Source: Mycoplasmopsis columbinasalis (GTDB taxonomy: Bacteria; Bacillota_I; Bacilli_A; Mycoplasmatales; Metamycoplasmataceae). From it: DNA of 64,000 bases. The DNA lies in assembly GCF_900660705.1 (NCBI RefSeq), contig NZ_LR215043.1, positions 682,001-746,000 on the forward strand, written 5' to 3'. This document shows, piece by piece, positions 55,001-64,000 of the stretch; positions within the stretch are counted from its first letter, which is position 1; every line of letters starts with the position of its first letter. The notes under the pieces are model-generated. The model was not told the origin of the DNA, did not search any database, and saw nothing but the letters and a program-made list of their open reading frames with translations. The translations under genes and the position numbers were made by a program.

Positions 55001-58000
55001 ATTCAACTCCTGAACAAGCCGTAGTCGCACTTAACAACCGTCTTGACGCGTGACTAGCAGCTTACCAACAAGCTTATGTTAACACCTTGCCAGAGGACTT
55101 GTGAACACTCCTTAGTGCCCGTGAACAAGCGGTACTTAACGACTTAGCAATTCCAGCGTTAGCTAACACTAACTTTGTCTTTAGTGCCAACAAACAAGAC
55201 GCTAACGCGAAGTTAGTACTCCAAGCACTTTACTTAAGCGATTATGCAAGTGCCGAAACCTTTGTACGTACTGTCTTTGCACAGGCACAACTTACCAACG
55301 ACCAAATTCACCGGGTAGCTTTAGCTTACTTACAAAAACTTTCACTAGCTAACTTCTTGGTAAGCCACTATGGTAGTGTGCTTGATGTCAACACCTTACC
55401 TTACAAACAACTTCAAACCTATGTATTAGCACTCAAAGTGCAAATTGATGCCTTACCACAAACACCAGACTGAAGCGCAGTTTACAACAAGCTTAGTGCT
55501 GCTGTCTTTGCTCTTGACCAATACTCATTAGCACCAGCTAACAGTGCAGCCAAAGTGTACATCAACCAACTTGCGCAAGCTGAACACGAATTGATGAACG
55601 TGTTAAACGTTTATCCTGAATTAGTCCAAAGCGAAAGTTTATACGTTGCACCATTAGCACTTAAAAACGCTCAAGGTGCTGAAGCAACCGTGGTTAATGC
55701 TACGAACTGAAACGCAGCGGGTGTGTACTACAACCCAGCTGACAGTGCTTCAAAACACAAACTTAACGACTACTACCGAGCAATCAATCCTGCCTCACCA
55801 AAAGTGACCCTTGGTTTCAATGCCTTTAACTACCTTAAAACTCGTACCGATGGGGCAGTTGCTTCAGCAGTTGATGACTATAGTTATTCAACTTGATTTG
55901 ACCTTGCCCAAAGAGTTGGTTCATACTTTGCCTTCGATGCTAACACCCCATTATTTACCTTAAGTAGCTTACAAACTAGCTTAAATGCACTCCAAAACTT
56001 CAACCGTGATGCGCGTACTTACATTGTGAATAAGAACACCTTAGCTGCCCAAACACGGAGCATTACTACTAGTTTAGCTACGATTGCTGAGAGTTTGTCA
56101 CAAGGTACCACCTTGAAACAAAACTTACTCAACAACTATCACGGCGCTAACGCTGCTCTTGACCACATCGGCACAGCCAACGACCCAATTAACCTTACAA
56201 CTACTTACATCAATGGTATTCAAAAACAAATTGCCGCTGACTTTTTAAGTTTATATGGTGCTAACTCAGCTTCGTTCTTAGAAAGCATGTTCAAACACCT
56301 TTACAGCAAACTTAGTGCTGGTCAAAATACCCCAGGTGTGCCACACAGTGTGGAAGGTACCACTCTTGCTTCCTTGCGGAACCAAGAAATTGCTAATGCC
56401 AATGGTTATGTGACTTTATACGCTCGTGCGTACACCTCGATTGCTAACTTTAGTAACTTAGCAGCAAGATTATTAGTCGACGACAACACCCTTGCTAAAA
56501 CTAACATTAACGCCGCAAGTGCACTTACCTTTACTAAGAGCGCAGTTCTTAACTTACTTCGGATGATGTTTGGTTACAATGTTGACCAAGCTCAGAGTGC
56601 CCTTAACACTAGCGCCGGCTTCTTCCTTTACGCGCTTTACAATAGTTATGGTCAAAAACTTAGCGACCTTATGTCTGCTTTCAAAGACCAAGTGCTTAAG
56701 TTTGAAACTGACCAAGTGTGAAATCCTAACTCACAACGTGCTGACCAAGACGCTGAGAAAGTTAACCAATTCATTAGTGCCGTTGATGCGCTCACAAGCA
56801 AACTTTACCAAGTAGCCAACGACTTTAGCTACACCCTCTTTGGCCTTGATTTAGTTGGCGCAAGCAACTTCAGTGTAGACTTGAATACTTGAAACAACGA
56901 AACTGCACCAGCCTTAACTCAAAATGCTGCGCTCAAACGCATTACTGACCTCTTCTATAGTGCTGGTTATGTCAAAAGTGCGCCACAAGGTGCTTCGTGA
57001 AGTGCTTATATCAACAGCATCAACCCAAGTGACCGTAAAACACAGTTATTCTTAACACTCTACTTACTCACCAACTGAGACGTCTATGCAACTAAACAAG
57101 CTGGACCTTCGAAAGCAAGCGTACTTACTAATGGTGCTTCACTTAACACTAACCATCGTCCAGAAGCCTTCTTCGAAGGTGCACGTGACAATGTCAACAC
57201 TGGTCAACTCGCCAAGGAAAACCTTAGCGGTGACACCCACGCCCAAGCTAACTTAACTGCTTTTGCTGACGCGGCCATCTACTTACTCGAAACCTTCTAC
57301 ACCAATGCTGACGGTAACTTTGCTTTTCTTAACCATCAAAGCTTCAAAAACGATGCTGCCAAAACTACCTTTGCGAAGTTCTTACTTGAAAAATTACTCA
57401 ACATTACCAGCAACACTTTAACTAACCAACTTAAACCTGCTGACGTGTTTACTAACACAAGTGTTGACTCACTTTACTGAAGTCACGGTAATTTCCCAGC
57501 GAATGATCTTTTTAACAAAATTGCTGACAAAACTATTGCCCTCAATGGTGTCGACACACGTACTTACCTAGCAACTTTTGTGCGTCAAATTAAATTGCAA
57601 GGCCAAAATAAATTGCAAGACTTTATCACTAGTGCGCTTGCTGGTCTTTGGAATGACTTTAACGTGAGTGAATCCTCAGATTATGATGACTTACTTGCTA
57701 CCCGCGCTACCAAGTCACCTTATGATGCTTTCGCACAAAACTTCCTTACCAAGGTGGCAGCCAACTTAGGTGAACAAAACTTTAGCAACCAACTTAATGC
57801 CTTTGGCACTGATGCAACTGCTCTCACTTACTACAACCAACTTTATGGTCTTGACTTGCAAAGTGCACTCAAACTGCTTAACACAGGTGCTAATGACGAA
57901 GTTTATAGTACCGCTGACACTGATGCACGTAGACGTCTTGATGAATATCTTAGCGGCGATACTGCAATTGACAATCCAGGTTTATTTGACTTGCTTAGAG

Positions 58001-58269
58001 TTTATGCTCAAAACCTTAAGTTCCAATACACACTCTACAAACCAGTGTGAAAAGTTTATGCGAACCCAGGTGTCAACGACACAGCCCTTACCCCTGTCTT
58101 TAGTACCGCTGGAGCACGCGTACTCAACAAACTTGATGCGAGTGTAACTAACATTACTAGTCTCGACACACTTGACTTACCTTATGCTTCGTTCTTGATG
58201 AACACCAAGTATGGTGTTGGTTTTAATGGTACAACTTCACAAACAAGTTTTGCTGACTTCTACAACTAA
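49042..58269 (+). CDS. Giant surface/structural protein, first segment up to in-frame UAA
   Basis: A 3,075-residue segment starting ATG with AAAGGAAATT before it. Residues 7-32 form a hydrophobic, Ala/Val/Ile-rich anchor ('PIAIVTATAGVLLIPATAGG') without lipobox Cys. The rest is soluble, strongly helical, rich in Asn, Gln, Ala, Leu, Asp, and I noticed no Cys. There are no recognisable catalytic motifs. The frame has no TAA or TAG until TAA at 58267-58269. Codons end in C much more often than in neighbouring genes (AAC, GAC, TAC, ACC). Size and anchor are like the giant gliding/adhesion proteins of gliding mycoplasmas, but I cannot claim homology. Confidence 0.75.
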
Positions 58270-61200
58270 GTGCAACAAGCTGCTTTTGCGTGAAACGCTT
58301 CGCCATCATACTCAGATGGTCGTGGTGAAAACTACGGTATCATGTGAAAACTTGACCAAGAGTTGACTAAGGTTAACGAAGAAATCAAACGTCAAGTTGA
58401 CAGCGCAACCAAGTGAACAAGTGCGCAATTAGACCTTAACACCTTACCAAACCGTGGTGAACTCAAACGTTTAGTTGACCGCGCAACTGCCTTGCGCTAT
58501 GCTTACGCTTTTGTCTTCAAACTTTTCGTCCTTGAAAACTACCTTGATGCGAAGTTATGAAACGAATTTAGTGCCGACGGTACACCAATTAGTGCCAGCG
58601 CCAACATGTGACACTCATACCTTGCAACCTTAGCATACATGGTGGGTGACCCAACAACCATTAACAACCCAACAACCATTATAGCTCTTGACGATGCAGT
58701 CTTTAGTGGTTATGGACTTAATAGCAGCCAAGATGGCAGCCACACTACTAGTGACTGAAGTGCAGCCTGATTTAATGGCATCGACCCTGCGTCGTGAGCT
58801 AAAAAACCTTACGCACTCTTTGACAAACTCGCTGCGCTTAATGACGCCCAAGCTTACCAAATTGAAGCTAACACCTTCAAACGCATCTTCTTCACCATGC
58901 GTCTTGATGGTTCATTACGTCCAACCACACCAGTAGAAGCTAATATTCACACCTCAACTACTAACACTAACGCAGCCAATGTGCCTTATTTTGGTTACTT
59001 ACCATTCCCAGCAACTTCATACTTTGCTTCGACTCGTGATGCTTACACTGGTAATGTCTACAAGTTAATTTCAACCTTTAACCCATTTGCCTTGTCAAAC
59101 TGAACCATTAAGGTGCAAGGCGTAAGCAACGACATTGTCTTTAACAATGATGAAAAATTAGTAAGCTTCCTTAATTACCTTAAAGTTAACTTCCTTGCGC
59201 GGAACAAAGCCTTTGGTCAATTACTTGACTTACCAGCTGACTACTTTGACCAATTACTAGCTGAACTTAACGCTTACCGTGATGTGACCCGGAACCCTTA
59301 CTCAACCTTGACTGGTAACTTAGCGAAGTCAAACTACTTAGTAACTAAGACTATTGTTGACTTCCAAATGTTAATGGCCACCCAACGTGACATTCAAACC
59401 CAACTTGACCGTTTACTCGCTGGTTTTGTCCAAGCTTACCAAAAATTAATTGCGCCACCAGCTAACTACAACGTCCCTGGTGTTGCTAATAGTGTCACTG
59501 TGACTGACCGTGATAACATTAACCAAAACTACTTTGACCTTCAAAGTTTCTTACTCAACTCACTTTATGGTATCAACTTAGGCAACACCATTGCCGCTGA
59601 CCGGAGCAGTGCAATTGCCGAAGCTGGTTTTGCTTATGGTGACAACGCACCAAAGAGTTTCTACAGTTACAACTTTGGTAGCAACTTAGCAACTTACAAA
59701 GACTTATTGCTTAGAAAAGATGATGCCAAATCTGCCTTTAACGATTATGCGAGTCGTTATAACTTTTCACGTGCTGACCAGTGAGCCTTACAAAACATTC
59801 TCCTTAAGATGAACTATAGTAAGTACTTCAGTGGTCAAGGTCTCCAAGACGGTTTACCAGGTGCCAATGCCCAATACGCACGGGTACACAAAGACTTTAG
59901 TTGAACTAATGTGCATGCTGGTAACTTCAATGCCCAAGGCGAGTTGTTACAAGATGATGCCTTCTACGAAAACTCAAGTCACAAAACTTACGACAACGTC
60001 ACTCCACAAGGTGCTTTCAACTTTAGTGCCTTCAAACAATTTACCACCTTTGGTTCCTTTGCTAACTTTGCCAGCGTACTTGACAAAGCTGCCGATACTT
60101 CTTCAGCCAAAAAATGGCTCCACAAAGACACTACTTCGGTTGCAAACTTAGGTGAACTTTATAGCAAAGAACTTAACTTAGGCCAAGCCAACGTGTCAAA
60201 TCTAAGTGGTTACTGAATCCTTGGTGATGTAGCGAAAGTAATTCAAACTTCAAGTGAAAACAACTTTAACCGGACCAACCAACTTGATGTGACTGACTAC
60301 ATTAACACTTACCTTAATGAAGCCTTACAAGACCTTAAACGTTGAGCTTACAACCGTTTACTTAACACCCAGGTATCATTTACCAACTACTTAATCAACT
60401 ACCTTGGTGTTAAAGCTACTGATGCTTCCTTAGCAAATATGGGTGTAGCTGACCAAGAACGTTTTGGTACACTCAAGAGTGCAATTGACTACCTTTACGC
60501 TAATAGTAAACACCCATCAGCTAACCCAACTGACAACAAAGAGGCTTTTGATGACTTCAACTTTGGTATCAAGAATTTATTTGACGACTTGTACCAATGA
60601 ATGTGAACTTACGACCAAGCTAACAACACCCAAAAACTTTCAAACTTAGCTAAAATCTTTGGCTTTACTCAAAGTGATGTTGCTAACATTAGTGCTAAAC
60701 TTGAAGAAGTCCAAACCTTCTTAGCTTCAACTAAGAACGTTAACTTCACCCTTCGTAATGCGCAAAACTTACTCACCAAGTTCCTTGAACTTAACAACGA
60801 ACTTAACCAATTCCAATACGAAATTGTGCGTAAAGTTAACAAACAAGTCTTACCATTTGAAGGTGTAGCGAGTGCATCTACAACCTTAAGTGACCTGTTC
60901 AACGTGAATACACCACAAATCTCGGAACTCAACTGAATGTTAAATGCGCAAAAAATGGCACAATCATTGCCAATTCCAAGCTTAACAATGAATGGTGTTG
61001 GTACTAACACCCTCCCAGTTGACCAGTGAACTGACGAAATTGTGAGCAAATTACCAGTTAACCCATGATTCAACTACCTTGTGGCCAACTGAAGTACTTT
61101 TAAAGGTTACCGTACCAGTGACCTTGAACACAATGAATTCTTAACTGACAAGTTCCCAATTGCAATTGACCACACTACTGGTAAACTCAAGCCAAACTTG

Positions 61201-62118
61201 TTCAAAATCACTTCAAGTGGTACCAACAAAGCAGGTGACCTTGAACGTCTTGATGTCTTAGCACCATTGTTCTATACCTATGTAGCTAATGGCACCAACG
61301 AACACCTTAGTGATCCAGCTGCCCAAGCAGCGCAAGCAGCCTTTAGTGCCACCACACGTAATGGTTTAAGTGCCGCACGCTTTAACTACTCATTTGTGTG
61401 AGACTGAATGGCTTTAGCTTACCAAGACGACCTTAGTCAAGCCTTCCTTAGTCCTGACAACTCACAAGCTAATCCAAACGTGTTAGCCGCTTTACAAAAA
61501 CTTGCCCAAATCAAGAACATTCGTTTATGAAGCCAAGATGCACCAACACTTAATGAAGTGATGTCACTCTTTGCGCAAGGTTTAAGTTTAACGGCTACAA
61601 CTAATCAAAGATTTAACCAAAACCTTGACCAAAATTCACCAATTTACTACTGACCTGCATACCAACTAGCAATTTCTAACCTTGGTCTCAACTGAAGCCT
61701 ACCAAACGCACAAAGTGCTGCTGAGTTAGTGGCAGGCTTAAACAACGCGACATTAGTGACAGCCTTAAACAACGAAACAAATGCAATGTTGCTTCAAGCC
61801 TTGAAACTTTCACCACTTTACTTTGACCTTAAGGAAAACAATGACCTTAGCGCTGCCTTACTTGGTAAAGCCGAAGCAGCTAGTGTCTTTGCCGACTTCA
61901 AAGCTGGTAAGTACCTTTCAGGCGCCAACGGTCGCACCTCAAAAATTGGTGCGTACTTGAACACCATCTTTAGTGCTCTTCACACTGATGATGTCAACTC
62001 ATGAAAAGTTAACCGTGAAAGCTTTAGCTCTTTACGTACTGCCGACTCATTTAGCGGCAACAACCCTTACTATGGTAATCAAGTGACTACGGAAGGTGTA
62101 CAAAATCCACAAACTTAA
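58270..62118 (+). CDS. Giant protein, second segment (same frame, between two in-frame UAA)
   Basis: The same reading frame carries on directly after the first UAA for 1,282 codons with the same codon habit and amino-acid composition. It starts GTG right after UAA but has no ribosome-binding site before it, so independent translation is not supported by the sequence. It ends at UAA 62116-62118. Both UAA sit where a CAA (Gln) would fit the local Gln/Asn/Tyr-rich context; this is inference. Recent nonsense mutations, sequencing error, or UAA readthrough are the possible explanations. Confidence 0.65.
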
Positions 62119-64000
62119 TACAACAACCTTGCTCTCCACAAACTAGTCAACTTTGCAATTTACAGACTTGCGCTTAGCAAGACAGCGCAACGTGCTATTA
62201 ATTTCCTTAGAGACTACTTCCAAAACACCTTAATTAAATATGGTGAAAATCTCATCAAAGATATTTATGGTGCGAGTGTACTTGACCCAGCTGATGTTCG
62301 TTACAACGACTTCTATAATGCTTGATTTAGCACCATTTACCAACAACTAGCTAACCTTGATGATGTCCTTAACCGGATCGACAGTGTTGGTAATGCTGAC
62401 TTACCTGAATTACTTAACAAGTTATCAGTAGCCTTTAGTCACGCAAGATACTTGACCTCAGAATTCTTCAAAGACAAAAATAACCAAATGAAACTTTATG
62501 GTTATCTTTTAAGTGCCAACCAAAGTGAAAGCGTAAATCAAATTTTCACTCAGTTAAATTCAAATGTCAAAGCATCGGCTGTGGCCAAAAGATTAAAAGA
62601 AATTTACAATTACTCAAAACAACGTATTGCTGAGTATGACTGATCAAGTGTAGAACCAGACACTTACGTGAATAGAGCATTCCCAATGACACTTTGGTCG
62701 TTTAAAGACAATATGGAAAACAACCCTAACTTGATTGCTTTAAACTCATTGCAAAATGTTGGTAACACCAAAGAAATCCTTATCACTAACTCACAAAATG
62801 GTACGGATTACACCAGAAGACTTAACTCGAATGACTTGTTTGCCTTGTTACCATTTGTTGGTTCACAACTTGCAACTGCAAACCAAGCCAAAAGCACTGG
62901 TATTCTTACAACCGCCTTGTTACCACAATTCCAAGACCAAAGTCAACCTTGAAGCAGTACTAACCGTGCTTCTGGCTTACCAATTTACATCTCAATTGTC
63001 AACCGTGGTGTCAACGGGGAAAACACTGCTAACGCTGACGCATATGACTTAAATGCATACACACCACGTTATATTCCAAATGGTAAAACCGTTGATGTGA
63101 AGTTTGATTTGCATTACTACATCAATCCAAACTTAGCTAATAACACCAAAGCCTTCTTGGAAAACAACGCAATGGCACAACACATTTACCAAGCGCCAGT
63201 GTCATTCTACTTACAAGACTTAAAAGTTTCAGCACGTCCAGATGCCCTATCAATTAAGGCAGAAAACTTGCGTGAAGCTGACAAAAGTAAGAACATCATT
63301 CTTGATGTTGCTAACTCAGGTTACGAAACTAACGCAATGTTTGAGCGTTTGAAAACTATTTTCGAAAACAAGAATGCCGAACTTACACGTAGTAACTTAC
63401 GCTTCTTTACCGAATTAGTTGACAAAAACGGTACTAACACGCGTACTAACGACTTAAATGATGAAGAAAAATTTGCCCTTGGTACTAAAGCTGGTCACCT
63501 TGCTACTGGTGATTTAACTGGTGCGAGTCGTGGTTTAACTCTTAACGAAATTCTTAAAACTACTTCGGCAAATGACTTTAACATTAACTTGAACTTTGAT
63601 GATAGTATTCCATTGTGAGTTGCTGGTGCGCCATGACTTAAATTCACCCACGACAAAGACAATGACTGACTTTCATCATATGAAGAGTTAAATAAATTCA
63701 AACAAATGGAAGTGCCAACTAGTTTTGACGAAAACTTTGACCCAACTAACACTGCTAACTGGAAGAAAGTTGTTTACTGAAAACCTGGTGATGCTTCAGT
63801 TACCCGTGATAGCCATGGTCGTGTGACTGATTACTTCTTTAACATCAACGTCTTTGTGCCAGTAGTGGACTACTCACTTTACCAAAGTGCAGCAGATGCT
63901 AAAAACTTCTTTGACCGTTCATTCTCAGGTTTGAACACAATGTTGCCATCGTTCTTGATGCACTTCAACCTTGTTATCCGGCCAACTTACACGGCACTTT
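62119..64000 (+). CDS. Giant protein, third segment, continues past right edge
   Basis: After the second UAA the same frame stays open for at least 627 codons to the end of the window. It is slightly more AT-rich near 62450-62700 than the segment before. It contains a strand-rich part ('KNIILDVANSGYETNAMFE' near 63290) and more Trp (UGA and one UGG). No ribosome-binding site or ATG lies near 62119. The first in-frame ATG is at 62488. The end of the protein is not in this window. Confidence 0.65.

Noticed and set aside
58270-58300. GTG after the first UAA as a true independent start
   Set aside because: No purine-rich ribosome-binding site before it; it only happens to follow the stop codon.

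Overview
The window is mollicute DNA. UGA must be read as tryptophan (genetic code 4) in almost every gene, otherwise recognisable proteins such as Pgk, MnmG, ArcA, ArgS and KtrB break into pieces. Intergenic DNA is very AT-rich and UGA-rich genes are common. A full arginine deiminase pathway, a glycolytic gene (pgk) and very large surface proteins with non-lipoprotein N-terminal anchors suggest a Mycoplasma of the hominis/synoviae/pulmonis type (Mycoplasmopsis or Metamycoplasma sense). I do not assign a species.

Layout. 1-1418: end of an ABC exporter. 1858-8145: a 2,095-residue surface protein built from repeats like the 'lipoprotein 17' variable-surface domain, behind a poly-T tract. 8479-10399: tRNA-Thr and a MATE transporter. 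10400-11144: gene-poor DNA. 11145-15451: tpx and rsmD (minus), def and a membrane protein (plus), tmcAL (minus). 15679-19864: the translation/transcription operon rimP-nusA-ylxR-infB. 19882-20003: an isolated inverted-repeat element. 20043-22861: apt and a frameshifted membrane gene with an ECF-S-like domain. 22953-25239: rlmH-mnmG (minus). 25353-29753: tRNA-His, a YigZ-like gene, coaE, DnaB-like and DnaI-like replication-initiation genes, and a Q/P-rich membrane protein. 29813-33962: rnhB, a membrane protein, rluD-like and pgk (minus). 34179-35246: a possible PBECR4-like protein, a structured ncRNA candidate and an isolated 5S rRNA. 35296-37740: divergent ktrA/ktrB potassium uptake. 37827-39918: tRNA-Leu and argS. 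40176-45597: arcA, arcB, arcC and an APC permease. 45650-46385: mscL and tRNA-Val, -Glu, -Asn. 46619-48656: a divergent small cupin and a two-domain choline-kinase-like protein. 49042 to the right edge: one giant reading frame of at least 4,985 codons, interrupted by two in-frame UAA codons.

How the genes work together. The arc block converts arginine to ornithine, ammonia, CO2 and ATP, and the adjacent permease probably exchanges arginine for ornithine. Three of its upstream regions carry related inverted-repeat sequence next to promoters, and the arcA promoter also carries an 18-A homopolymer. Several other genes (rsmD, def, rnhB and perhaps ktrB and the kinase gene) have TATAAT-like boxes so close to the start codon that leaderless mRNAs are likely.

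The most unusual items are the giant cysteine-poor, C-ending-codon-rich gene with its two UAA codons, the GC-rich structured ncRNA candidate at about 34998-35121, the tandem hairpin leader of the permease, the inverted-repeat element before apt, the A6 frameshift in the ECF-S-like gene, and the tandem kinase fusion.
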